Assembly (NCBI RefSeq): GCF_902652685.1
Contig: NZ_CACRUY010000003.1
Span: 1 to 64,000 of the forward strand
Length of the DNA: 64,000 nt
Direction: 5' to 3'
Source of the DNA: Mycobacterium sp. Marseille-P9652
Lineage (GTDB): Bacteria; Actinomycetota; Actinomycetes; Mycobacteriales; Mycobacteriaceae
The notes beneath the pieces were generated by a model. The model ran no database searches. It saw only the letters and a list, made by a program, of their open reading frames with translations, and was not told the origin of the DNA. The translations under genes and the position numbers were made by a program. This document shows positions 1-8,619 of the stretch, piece by piece (positions within the stretch are counted from its first letter, which is position 1; each line of letters begins with the position of its first letter).

Positions 1-12
1 GGCATTGTCAAT

Positions 13-30
13 CGGTTAGTGCAACATCTG
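13..30 (+). repeat. IS30 terminal inverted repeat (outer left)
   Basis: The sequence CGGTTAGTGCAACATCTG matches the reverse complement of 1250-1267 at 16 of 18 positions. It lies just downstream of the transposase stop codon. Confidence 0.85.
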
Positions 31-31
31 G

Positions 32-1231
32 TCAGGCGGCTTGGTCGAGGAGTTGGGCGAGTCGTTGGGCGGGGGTGTCGAGGTTGAGTGTGGGGCGGGG
101 CCGGCGGTTGAGGGTGTCTTGGATGCGTTTGAGGTCGGCTTTGGTGTAACGGCTTAGATCGCTGCCCTTTTCGAACCAGAACCGCAGAAGCCGGTTGGTG
201 TTTTCGTTACTGCCGCGCTGCCAGGGTGAGTGCGGGTTGCAGAAGTAGACCGGGGCGCCTAGTTGCAGCGAGATCTCGCGCCAGTTAGCCATTTCGCTGC
301 CGCGATCCCAGGTGATGGCGCGCCGCAGGTGCTCGGGCAGCTCGCTCATCGCCTCGATCATCGCGGCGGCGACGGCCGCGGCGCTGTGGCCGGTGGGTAG
401 GTGCAACAGGATGGTGAAGCGGGTGCTGCGTTCGACCAGGGTGCCGATCGCGCTGGCGCCGCCGGGCCCCAAGATCAGATCGCCTTCCCAGGAACCGGGC
501 ACGGCGCGGTCCTCCGCCTCGGCGGGACGATCGCTGATCGTGAATTCCTCGCCGTTGTAGACGCCGTGGCTGACGTAGCGGCCCCGCGCTTTGCGTGCCG
601 CCCGTTTGGTGGACAGGCATTTGTGCAGATCAGCGCGCAGACTGCCGCGGGTCTGCACATACAGGCTTTGGTAGATGGTTTCGTGGCTCACCCGGGCCTG
701 CCTGTCATGGGGATGATCGCGGGCCAACATGTCGGCGATCAGTTTGGGACTCCACCCATCATCCATCCAGGCTTCGATCAGCGCGCAGAGCGGATTGTCC
801 TTGAGCTTGAACTGCTTGGGTCGGCGTGCTCGGTCTGCGGCACGACCATGGGCCATCAGCGCGTGGTAGTCGCCGTCGGCGTTCCGGTTTCGTCGAACCT
901 CGCGATACACCACGCTGCGATCACGGCCGATCTGCTTGCCGATGTCAGCATCACTGAGGCCGGCGTCGCGCCCGCGCATGATCATCACCCGCTCCTCGGC
1001 GCTGAGCCGGTGCCCATGCCCACCCGGGCGTGACAGATCCCCCGGATTGGCTAAACCCGAACTCCATTAATTTCGTCCGATCTTCATGGCGCCAGCCTCC
1101 CGCCACCAGCGCGACCCGGTATTCAGCGACACACCCACCACGCGCTCGGCCCGAATCACCGGCATGCCTTGGCACACCAGATCCAAAAACTCTCGCCGCA
1201 CCGCCCTCGAAAACGGATAACCACTCGGCAT
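32..1231 (-). pseudogene. IS30-family transposase with an in-frame stop
   Basis: The full reading frame would start at ATG 1231 and encode 399 residues. It has an N-terminal helix-turn-helix-like segment (start MPSGYPFSRAVRREFLDLV) and a C-terminal DDE integrase core with Asp in GDLILG, Asp in TWDRGSEM and Glu in GSNENTNRLL, typical of IS30. A TAA at 1067-1069 interrupts it after codon 54, and the frame stays open on both sides. The downstream part could still be read from ATG 988 as a 318-residue protein that keeps all three catalytic residues but lacks the first HTH segment. I therefore call it probably inactive; readthrough or internal initiation could still yield an active form. Confidence 0.8.
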
Positions 1232-1249
1232 GGCAACTCCTCAAAACAA

Positions 1250-1267
1250 CGGATGTTGCACTGACCG
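1250..1267 (-). repeat. IS30 terminal inverted repeat (outer right)
   Basis: Partner of the repeat at 13-30, located just upstream of the transposase start. The two copies differ at two internal positions. Confidence 0.85.
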
Positions 1268-1363
1268 TATGAATCCGCCCGGCGTGTCGTCGCAGCCGTT
1301 TACGTGTCACGGGTGTCCAGCCACCGGTCGGTCACCACCCGTTCCGGCCCCTAAGCTGAGCCG

Positions 1364-1789
1364 GTGGGCGACTTCGACCCCAGGGCCAGCTTCGCGCGGT
1401 CCCCGGTGGCCCGCCTGGCCACGACGGCGCCCGACGGGACGCCGCACCTGGTTCCGGTGGTGTTCGCGGTCGGCACTGACGACGGGGACGACACGGACGT
1501 GGTCTACACCGCCGTCGACGCCAAACCCAAGACCACCCGGCGGCTGCGCCGCCTGACCAACATCCGCGCCAACCCGCTGGTCTGCCTGCTGGCCGACCAT
1601 TACGCCGACGACTGGACGCGGCTGTGGTGGGTGCGGGCCGACGGCGTCGCCACGGTGCACCAGGACGACGAGGCGATGGCGGTCGGCTTTCGCCTGTTAC
1701 GCGCGAAATACCCTCAATACCAGTCGGTTTCGCTGAACGGCCCGGTCATCGCGGTGGCCGTGCGCCGCTGGTCGAGCTGGCACGCCTGA
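1364..1789 (+). CDS. PPOX-class F420-dependent oxidoreductase, Rv0121c type
   Basis: This 141-residue protein has the split-barrel pattern of pyridoxamine-phosphate-oxidase-like enzymes that bind F420 or flavin. It opens with a short helix (FARSPVARLATTAPDGTPHLVPVVFA), in which the ATxxxDGxPHxVP signature forms the cofactor-binding strand, and it has a conserved central WWVRADG strand. Mycobacterial relatives include Rv0121c, which neighbours fusA2 as here. The start is GTG 1364; no good ATG lies nearby. The gene ends 109 bp before fusA2 on the same strand and may be co-transcribed with it. The substrate is unknown. The cofactor assignment follows from the family and was not tested here. Confidence 0.85.
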   Translation: MGDFDPRASFARSPVARLATTAPDGTPHLVPVVFAVGTDDGDDTDVVYTAVDAKPKTTRRLRRLTNIRANPLVCLLADHYADDWTRLWWVRADGVATVHQDDEAMAVGFRLLRAKYPQYQSVSLNGPVIAVAVRRWSSWHA

Positions 1790-1898
1790 GCAGGGCGCCC
1801 CGGGTGATCGTCCCCGCCGGTCTTGTGGTCGGCGGAAGTTGGGGGAATGGTAGCTAGATAGGTACGCAACGACGCGGCCGAAGTCACGGAGGATTGTC

Positions 1899-4058
1899 AT
1901 GGCGGACAAGACGACTGCTTCCCAGGGCGCGGCGACGGCCCCCACCGCCAACGGTCCGGGCGACATCCGCAACGTGGTGCTGGTGGGACCGTCGGGAGCC
2001 GGCAAGACCACCCTGGTCGACGCCCTCCTGGTGGCGGCGGGCGTGCTGTCGAGGCCGGGCTCGATCGCCGACGGCAGCACGGTCTGCGACTACGACGACG
2101 CCGAGATCCGTCAGCAGCGCTCGGTCGGCCTGGCCGTCGCATCCCTGGCCCACGAGGGCGTCAAGATCAACCTCGTCGACACGCCGGGGTACGCCGACTT
2201 CGTCGGGGAGCTGCGGGCCGGCCTGCGCGCCGCGGACTGCGCGCTATTCGTGATCGCGGCGAACGAGGGCGTCGACGAGCCGACGAAGTCGCTGTGGCAG
2301 GAATGCAGCCAGGTCGGCATGCCCCGGGCGGTGGTGATCACCAAGCTCGACCACGCCCGCGCGAACTACTCCGAGGCGCTGGCCGCGGCCCAGGATGCGT
2401 TCGGCGACAAGGTGTTACCGCTCTACCTGCCGACCTCCCCCGCCAACTGCGACGGTTTGATCGGGTTGCTCTCGCAGAAGCGCTACTCCTACACCGGCGG
2501 CAAGCGCGCCATTCACCCGCCCGACCCCGCGGACGCCGACCGGGTCGAGGAGGCGCGGGGCGCCCTGATCGAGGGCATCATCGAGGAGTCCGAGGACGAG
2601 TCGCTGATGGACCGCTACCTCGGCGGCGAGTCGATCGACGAGGCGGTGCTGATCGCCGACCTGGAGCGGGCCGTCGCCCGGGCGACGTTCTTCCCGGTGA
2701 TCCCGGTGTGCAGCGGCACCGGCGTCGGCACGCTCGAATTGCTCGAGGTGGCCACGCGCGGTTTCCCGTCGCCCCTCGAGCATCCCCTCCCGGAGGTGTT
2801 CACGCCGGTCGGCGCCCCGCACGCGACCCTGTCCTGCGCCGCCGACGCGCCGCTGCTGGCCGAGGTGGTGAAGACGACGTCGGACCCGTACGTCGGCAGG
2901 GTCAGCGTGGTCCGGGTGTTCTCCGGAACCATCAGGCCCGACGCGACCGTCCACGTGTCGGGCCATTTTGCGTCGTTCTTCGGCGCCACCAACGGGAACG
3001 GGCACACCCATCCCGACCACGACGAGGACGAGCGCGTCGGCGCCCTGTCCTTTCCGCTCGGCAAGCAGCAACGGCCGGCGACGGCGGTGGTCGCGGGTGA
3101 CATCTGCGCCATCGGCAAGCTCAGCCGCGCCGAGACGGGTGACACGCTGTCGGACAAGGCCGAGCCGCTCGTGCTGCGGCCGTGGACGATGCCCGAGCCA
3201 CTGCTACCGGTCGCCATCGCGGCGCACGCCAAGACCGACGAGGACAAGCTGTCGGTGGGCCTCGGGCGGTTGGCCGCCGAGGACCCGACGCTGCGCATCG
3301 AGCAGAACCCCGAGACCCACCAGATCGTGCTGTGGTGCATGGGCGAGGCCCACGCCGGGGTGGTGCTCGACGCGCTGGCCAACCGCTACGGGGTCACCGT
3401 CGACACGGTGGAGTTGCGGGTCCCGCTGCGGGAAACGTTCGGCGGCAAGGCCAAAGGCCACGGCCGGCACGTCAAGCAGTCCGGCGGCCACGGCCAGTAC
3501 GCCGTGTGCGACATCGAGGTGGAACCGCTGCCCGAGGGCACCGGTTTCGAATTCCTCGATAAGGTGGTCGGCGGGGCGGTGCCGCGGCAGTTCATCCCGA
3601 GCGTCGAGAAGGGGGTGCGCGCGCAGATGGAGAAGGGTGTGCACGCCGGTTATCCCGTGGTCGACATCCGGGTCACGCTGCTCGACGGCAAGGCGCACAG
3701 CGTGGACTCGTCCGACTTCGCGTTCCAGATGGCCGGTTCGCTGGCGCTCCGGGAGGCGGCCGCGGCCACCAAGGTGACCTTGCTGGAGCCCATCGACGAG
3801 ATCTCGGTGCTGGTGCCCGACGACTTCGTCGGCGCGGTGATGGGTGACCTGTCGGGCCGGCGTGGTCGCGTGCTCGGCACCGACACGGCGGGCAACGAGC
3901 GGACCGTGGTGAAGGCGGAGGTGCCCCAGGTGGAGCTGACGCGCTACGCGATCGACCTGCGGTCGCTGGCGCACGGTGCCGCGTCGTTCACCCGGTCGTT
4001 CGCCCGGTACGAGCCGATGCCCGAATCGGCGGCCGCACGCGTGAAAGCGACCGTCTGA
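1899..4058 (+). CDS. fusA2: Elongation factor G-like GTPase FusA2
   Basis: The 719-residue protein follows the EF-G plan. It has a G domain with P-loop GPSGAGKTT (about residues 28-36), the DTPGYADF G3 motif and the TKLDHAR G4 motif, followed by domains II-V. GGHGQY and the C-terminal beta-alpha-beta folds are readable. FusA2 proteins are paralogues of the essential EF-G FusA, and their precise role in translation or ribosome rescue is unsettled. An unusual Gly/His/Asp-rich loop (GNGHTHPDHDEDE, about residues 367-379) lies in domain II. ATG 1899 is preceded by a GGAGG ribosome-binding site. Order and orientation relative to the Rv0121c- and fadD7-type neighbours match M. tuberculosis Rv0120c. 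Confidence 0.92.
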   Translation: MADKTTASQGAATAPTANGPGDIRNVVLVGPSGAGKTTLVDALLVAAGVLSRPGSIADGSTVCDYDDAEIRQQRSVGLAVASLAHEGVKINLVDTPGYADFVGELRAGLRAADCALFVIAANEGVDEPTKSLWQECSQVGMPRAVVITKLDHARANYSEALAAAQDAFGDKVLPLYLPTSPANCDGLIGLLSQKRYSYTGGKRAIHPPDPADADRVEEARGALIEGIIEESEDESLMDRYLGGESIDEAVLIADLERAVARATFFPVIPVCSGTGVGTLELLEVATRGFPSPLEHPLPEVFTPVGAPHATLSCAADAPLLAEVVKTTSDPYVGRVSVVRVFSGTIRPDATVHVSGHFASFFGATNGNGHTHPDHDEDERVGALSFPLGKQQRPATAVVAGDICAIGKLSRAETGDTLSDKAEPLVLRPWTMPEPLLPVAIAAHAKTDEDKLSVGLGRLAAEDPTLRIEQNPETHQIVLWCMGEAHAGVVLDALANRYGVTVDTVELRVPLRETFGGKAKGHGRHVKQSGGHGQYAVCDIEVEPLPEGTGFEFLDKVVGGAVPRQFIPSVEKGVRAQMEKGVHAGYPVVDIRVTLLDGKAHSVDSSDFAFQMAGSLALREAAAATKVTLLEPIDEISVLVPDDFVGAVMGDLSGRRGRVLGTDTAGNERTVVKAEVPQVELTRYAIDLRSLAHGAASFTRSFARYEPMPESAAARVKATV

Positions 4059-4078
4059 CAATTCGTTTCGAGGTTTGG

Positions 4079-5647
4079 TCAGACTCCGCCGAATTGACTG
4101 GCCACGGCCCGCCGGTCGAGCGAGCCCTTCGCGGTGTGTGGCAGCTCGGCGCTCAGTTCGAAGCTGGCGGGCACCTCGTAGGGGGCGAGCCGGCCGCGGC
4201 AGAACTCCGCGAGCTCGTCGGGCGTGGGCGCGGTGGTCCCACGCGGGACGATCACCGCGGCGACCGTCTCCCCGTACATGGGGTCCGGCCGGGCGAAGAC
4301 GGCTACCTCCAGCACGTCGGGATGGTTGGCCAGGACGCCCTCGACGTGCTCCGGGGAGATCTTCTCCCCGCCGCGGTTGATGAGCTCCTTGATGCGGCCG
4401 CGGATCGTCAGATCGCCCGCCGCCGACAACGAGCCCAAATCGCCGGTGCGCAGCCACCCGTCGGTGAAGTTCGCCGCGGTGATCGCGGGGTCGCCGAGGT
4501 AGCCGCGCACGACGGTGGGGCCGCGCAGCCAGACCTCCCCGACGGCGTCCGGGGGCACCGGCTCGCCGCCGGGCCCGGCGATCCGGATCTCGGGTCCGGT
4601 CGAGCGTCCGACCAGACCCGGTGTGGCCGCCGGGTTTTCGCCGTGTTCGGCGCGGGTGGTGGCCACCTGGTGGGTGGCCTCGGTCATGCCGAAGGCGCAC
4701 ACCACCGGCGCCGAGAACGCGTCCTGCAGCGCGCGGGCGGCCTCGGCGGTGAGCGGGGCGCTGCAGCTGCGGATGAAGCGCAGCCCGACCGGGCCGTCCC
4801 CCTCGCGCCCGGTCTTGGCGCGCTCCAACAGGATCTGGTGGATGGTCGGGACCGCGGTGTACCACGTCGCGCGCGCGGCGGCGACGTCGTCCCAGAACGT
4901 GTGCGCCGAGAACCGGCCGCGGGCGGGCAGCAGCACGGTGCCGCCGGCGGCCAGGGTGGCCAGCAGGGCGGCGAGCAGCCCGTGGCCGTGGTACAGCGGC
5001 ATCACTGCCACGGTCGCGTCGTCGGGACCGAGGCCGTATCCCGCCACGATGGCCCGCACCGACGCGGCGAGGTTGTCGCGCGTCCAGGGAACCATCTTCG
5101 GCACCCCGGTGGTTCCCCCGGTGAACATGATCATCGCGTCGTCGTCCCGGAGGCCCTCGGGCGTGGCGACGGCGTCCCGCGCCGGCCCGGCGGCCCGCAG
5201 GCGCACCGCGGGCGTGCCGCCGTCGGCGCTCACCGCGATGGGCCACCACCACCCTTCGCCGGCGGGTTCACCGTCGACCAGCACGGCCCGCGCGCCCACC
5301 CGCTCGCAGCGGGTCCGCTGCTCCTCGACGGGCAGGGCCGGGTCCAGCGGCACCGCGACGAGATCGCCCCGCGACGCCGCCAGCAACCCGACGACGAACT
5401 CGGCGTTGCTGCCGGCCCGCAGCGCCACCCGGTCGCCGGGCCGCAGACCGGCGCCCGCCAACTGCGCGGCCAGGTCCTCGGCCAAACCCGCCAGGTCGCG
5501 ATAGGCGATGGGCGTGCGGTTGTCGGTGATCACCAGGGCCGGCTTCTCGGGAAACCGGCGCGCCGACGCCCCGACCAGGTCGGCGATCCGGGGTGCCGCG
5601 CCGCCGGCGGCCGGAACTTCGCTGCCGGTCATCGAGTCAGACGTCAT
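4079..5647 (-). CDS. fadD7: Acyl-CoA synthetase FadD7, candidate oxalate-CoA ligase
   Basis: A 522-residue ANL-superfamily adenylating enzyme. The AMP-binding loop reads MIMFTGGTTGVPKM, the Asp of the TGDLG motif is present, and a C-terminal hinge/lysine region ends with HTAKGSLDRR. Family members form an acyl-AMP and then an acyl-CoA. It diverges from oxcA, the oxalyl-CoA decarboxylase. Eukaryotic Pcs60/AAE3 relatives of this subgroup are oxalate-CoA ligases, so an oxalyl-CoA-forming role is likely (inference). I chose ATG 5647, which has GAGGAG seven bases upstream, over the ATG 13 codons earlier. The resulting length is close to M. tuberculosis FadD7 (Rv0119). Confidence 0.85.
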   Translation of the reverse strand: MTSDSMTGSEVPAAGGAAPRIADLVGASARRFPEKPALVITDNRTPIAYRDLAGLAEDLAAQLAGAGLRPGDRVALRAGSNAEFVVGLLAASRGDLVAVPLDPALPVEEQRTRCERVGARAVLVDGEPAGEGWWWPIAVSADGGTPAVRLRAAGPARDAVATPEGLRDDDAMIMFTGGTTGVPKMVPWTRDNLAASVRAIVAGYGLGPDDATVAVMPLYHGHGLLAALLATLAAGGTVLLPARGRFSAHTFWDDVAAARATWYTAVPTIHQILLERAKTGREGDGPVGLRFIRSCSAPLTAEAARALQDAFSAPVVCAFGMTEATHQVATTRAEHGENPAATPGLVGRSTGPEIRIAGPGGEPVPPDAVGEVWLRGPTVVRGYLGDPAITAANFTDGWLRTGDLGSLSAAGDLTIRGRIKELINRGGEKISPEHVEGVLANHPDVLEVAVFARPDPMYGETVAAVIVPRGTTAPTPDELAEFCRGRLAPYEVPASFELSAELPHTAKGSLDRRAVASQFGGV

Positions 5648-5743
5648 GCCGCGCTCCTCGGGTGTGAAGGGTTCTGATGGCACCATGCCGAACCGCCCAC
5701 CCGTAAGTCCAATACTGACTCGCTCACAACCGATAACCGCCGC

Positions 5744-5769
5744 CTATCGATAGACACCGTCGATCGGTG
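5744..5769. promoter_or_regulatory. Palindromes in the fadD7-oxcA divergent promoter region
   Basis: The 230-bp gap between the divergent fadD7 and oxcA genes contains a perfect palindrome, CTATCGATAG (5744-5753), followed at once by the inverted repeat CACCG-n5-CGGTG (5755-5769). Such paired dyads are usual for LysR-type operators. OxyS is encoded just past oxcA and is the obvious candidate regulator, but no binding is shown. Confidence 0.4.
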
Positions 5770-5877
5770 CATAGCGGCTTAGTCTTGGACAGCCGCCCGC
5801 CGCGTCGACCACAGTGGTCAACGGGCGCGGCGCACGCCACGCGCCGGAAAGACGCGGGGAGAGAAGGGGTCGCCACC

Positions 5878-7581
5878 ATGACCGCAGTCACGGGACGCCT
5901 GACCGACGGCTTCCACCTGGTGGTGGAAGCGCTGAAGGCCAACGACATCGACACCATCTACGGCATCGTCGGCATCCCGATCACGGACCTGGCGCGCAGC
6001 GCCCAGGCGTCGGGCATCCGCTACATCGGATTTCGCCAGGAGGCGTCGGCCGGCAACGCCGCGGCCGCTGCCGGCTTCCTCACCCGGCGGCCCGGCGTGT
6101 GCCTGACGACGTCGGGCCCCGGCTTCCTCAACGGACTGCCAGCGCTGGCCAACGCGACCGCCAACTGCTTCCCCATGATCCAGATCTCGGGGTCCAGCAA
6201 CAGGGCGAAGGTGGACCTGCAGCGGGGCGACTACCAGGACCTCGACCAGCTCTCTGCCGCAAGGCCGTTCGCGAAGGCGGCCTACCGCATCGGCCGGGTC
6301 GAGGACGTCGGCCGCGGCGTCGCGCGCGCGCTGCGCACCGCGATCTCCGGGCGGCCGGGCGGCGTGTACCTCGACATCCCCGGCGCCGTGCTGGGCCAGG
6401 CGATGGACGCCGCCGCCGCGGCGGCCACGGTGTGGCGGGTCGTCGACCCGGCCCCCCGCCAGCTGCCGGCACCGGAGGCGGTCGGCCGCGCGCTCGACGT
6501 GTTGCGCGAGGCGCGCCGGCCCCTGATGGTGCTCGGCAAGGGCGCCGCCTACGCACAGGCGGACGGCGCGATCCGTAAGTTCCTGGAGGACACGGGGATT
6601 CCGTTCCTGCCGATGTCGATGGCCAAGGGCCTGCTGCCCGACTCGCACCCCCAGTCCGCCGCCGCCGCCCGGTCGCTGGCGATCTCGCGCGCCGACGCCG
6701 TGCTGCTGGTCGGTGCGCGACTGAATTGGCTTCTCGGCCACGGGGAGTCACCCCAGTGGTCCGCCGACGCGAAATTCGTGCAGGTCGACATCGACGCCTC
6801 GGAGCTGGACAGCAACCAGCCGATCGCCGCGCCACTGGTCGGCGACATCGGTTCGGTGATGTCGGCGCTCTGCGACGCGGTGGCCGACCGGCCGCTGACC
6901 GTCGCCGCCGAGTGGGCCGCCGAGCTTGCCGACCGGAAGGCGCGCAACGACGCCAAGATGTCAGAACGGCTGGCCGAAAACCCGCACCCGATGCGGTTTT
7001 ACAACGCGCTCGGCGCCATCCGGGCGGTGCTGCAGGACAATCCGGACGTCTACGTGGTGAACGAGGGAGCCAACGCCCTGGACCTCGCGCGCAACGTCGT
7101 CGACATGGAACTGCCACGCCACCGGCTCGACACGGGCACCTGGGGCGTGATGGGCATCGGCATGGGCTACGCCATCGCCGCCGCCGTGGAGACCGGCCGG
7201 CCGGTGGTGGCGATCGAGGGCGACAGCGCATTCGGTTTCAGCGGAATGGAAGTCGAGACCATCTGCCGCTATCGCCTGCCGGTGACCGTCGTCGTCCTCA
7301 ACAACGGCGGCGTCTACCGCGGCGACGAAGCGCCCGCGGACGGCCACCCGGCGCCGACCGTGCTGAACGCCGGGGCTCGGCACGAGCTGATCGCTGAGGC
7401 GTTCGGCGGCAAGGGACATCACGTCACCACGCCATCCGAGCTGCGGGCCGCCCTCGCCGATGCCATCGCCTCACACGGGCCCGCGCTCATCGACTGCCAA
7501 CTGGACCCGGCGGCCGGGGTGGAGAGCGGGCACCTGTCGAGCCTGAACCCGAAGGCGTCGGGCGTCAGCGCCGGTGCGTGA
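5878..7581 (+). CDS. oxcA: Oxalyl-CoA decarboxylase (ThDP-dependent)
   Basis: A 567-residue ThDP enzyme that decarboxylates oxalyl-CoA to formyl-CoA. The N-terminal Pyr domain has the catalytic Glu55 in FRQEASAGNAAAAAGF. The C-terminal PP domain has the cofactor/Mg motif from GDSAFGFSGMEVE (about residue 447) to LNN. Length and motifs match bacterial oxalyl-CoA decarboxylases (about 568 residues) and M. tuberculosis Rv0118c. The start is ATG 5878, preceded by GGGAGAGAAGGGG; a frame extending upstream to 5767 lacks such support. It diverges from fadD7, and its 3' end overlaps that of the convergent oxyS by 17 bp. With FadD7 it forms a plausible oxalate-degradation pair. Confidence 0.93.
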   Translation: MTAVTGRLTDGFHLVVEALKANDIDTIYGIVGIPITDLARSAQASGIRYIGFRQEASAGNAAAAAGFLTRRPGVCLTTSGPGFLNGLPALANATANCFPMIQISGSSNRAKVDLQRGDYQDLDQLSAARPFAKAAYRIGRVEDVGRGVARALRTAISGRPGGVYLDIPGAVLGQAMDAAAAAATVWRVVDPAPRQLPAPEAVGRALDVLREARRPLMVLGKGAAYAQADGAIRKFLEDTGIPFLPMSMAKGLLPDSHPQSAAAARSLAISRADAVLLVGARLNWLLGHGESPQWSADAKFVQVDIDASELDSNQPIAAPLVGDIGSVMSALCDAVADRPLTVAAEWAAELADRKARNDAKMSERLAENPHPMRFYNALGAIRAVLQDNPDVYVVNEGANALDLARNVVDMELPRHRLDTGTWGVMGIGMGYAIAAAVETGRPVVAIEGDSAFGFSGMEVETICRYRLPVTVVVLNNGGVYRGDEAPADGHPAPTVLNAGARHELIAEAFGGKGHHVTTPSELRAALADAIASHGPALIDCQLDPAAGVESGHLSSLNPKASGVSAGA

Positions 7582-8497
7582 GCGCCCTGAGTCGCGAGTC
7601 GAAGAACTCGTCGAGCTTCAGCTGCCCGGCCGACGCGGTGAGCGCGCGCGCGACCGGCGAGCCCGGTCCGGAACCTCCTGTGGCGAGCGCGATTTCGGCC
7701 GTCAGTACCGGGTCGGCCAGCTCCACGGCGCGGGTGTCGGCGCCCAGCGGTGACGTCCACAGCCAGGTATGCGGCACGATGCAGGCCCAGTTTCCGGTCG
7801 CTACCTGAGCGAACAGCGAAGCGACGGAATCGGTTTCGACCTGCGGCACGACGGTGAAGGCGTGTTCGCCGAAGGCCGCGTCGATCATCTGGCGGTCCCG
7901 CATGTCGGGCGTCAGCAGCGCCAGTGGCAGCTGAGCGGCCTCAGGCCACGTGAGCGTCGACGCCCCCGGGAGAAGCATGTCCGCCGGGCACAGCAGGACA
8001 TAACGCTCCCGGTACAGCGGCACCAGGTTCACGTCGTGGGCCTCCGCCGGGTCGGAGTGGACGATCGCGGCGTCCAGCTCGAATTCGCGCAGGCGCCGGT
8101 ACAGTTCGGTGGCGGCGAGGCGGGATTGGATGTGCACCTTGGCCAACGGGTGTGCCGAGCAGAACGCGGAGAGAACCAGGGACGCCGTCGTCGACGCGGT
8201 GGGAACCGTGCCCAGCCGCAGCGTCCCGGTGATGCCCGAGCGCACCGCGCGCACCTCGGCGGTGAACGCGTCGTGCTCGGCGAGAATCCGCTTGGCCCAC
8301 ACCACCAACCGGTCACCCTCGGGGGTCAGGCCCTCGAAGCTGTGCCCGCGGTTGATCAGCGTGACATTCAGTTCCCGTTCGAGCTTGGCGATCGCGGCGG
8401 ACAACGCCGGCTGGGAGACATGGCATTTCTCGGCCGCGCGGGCGAAATGGCGCTCCTGAGCCACCGCGACGAAGTACTCCAGTTGACGAAAGAGCAC
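7565..8497 (-). CDS. oxyS: LysR-type regulator OxyS
   Basis: A 310-residue LysR-type transcription regulator. The N-terminal winged HTH reads FRQLEYFVAVAQERHFARAA and continues with SQPALSAAIAKLE; the effector-binding domain occupies about residues 90-300. GTG 8497 is chosen because GGGGAGG lies five to six bases upstream; the longer open frame to 8599 would run into the ldtA upstream region. It corresponds in position to M. tuberculosis Rv0117, which was named OxyS in studies of catalase/oxidative-stress control. Its location between oxcA and ldtA also allows a role in controlling the oxalate genes (inference). Confidence 0.88.
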   Translation of the reverse strand: MLFRQLEYFVAVAQERHFARAAEKCHVSQPALSAAIAKLERELNVTLINRGHSFEGLTPEGDRLVVWAKRILAEHDAFTAEVRAVRSGITGTLRLGTVPTASTTASLVLSAFCSAHPLAKVHIQSRLAATELYRRLREFELDAAIVHSDPAEAHDVNLVPLYRERYVLLCPADMLLPGASTLTWPEAAQLPLALLTPDMRDRQMIDAAFGEHAFTVVPQVETDSVASLFAQVATGNWACIVPHTWLWTSPLGADTRAVELADPVLTAEIALATGGSGPGSPVARALTASAGQLKLDEFFDSRLRALTHRR

Positions 8498-8619
8498 CCG
8501 CACCTCCCCGGATGCCGGGCCACCGACGTCGCCGAGGCAATGTTTGCTGAAAACCGTAATGGGTAGACGGCCAGTAGAATACCGTTGTGTCGAATGCACC
8601 AGCGCGAAGGGTAAAGGCC

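Larger units (their letters stand above)
13..1267 (-). mobile_element. IS30-family insertion sequence
   Basis: The element is about 1.25 kb, bounded by imperfect 18-bp inverted repeats at 13-30 and 1250-1267, and contains one transposase frame on the minus strand. The transposase carries an IS30-type DDE catalytic core. Candidate target duplication bases next to the repeats are ambiguous, so the exact ends could shift by one or two bases. It sits just outside the conserved Rv0121c-fusA2 segment and marks the left limit of M. tuberculosis-like synteny in the window. Confidence 0.85.

Noticed and set aside
3204-5252. A long minus-strand frame across fusA2 and fadD7
   Set aside because: It is Arg-rich and overlaps two well-supported genes in other frames; no motif of its own.
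8498-8619. A clear OxyS operator in the oxyS-ldtA gap
   Set aside because: I found no convincing dyad there; the better dyads are in the fadD7-oxcA gap.
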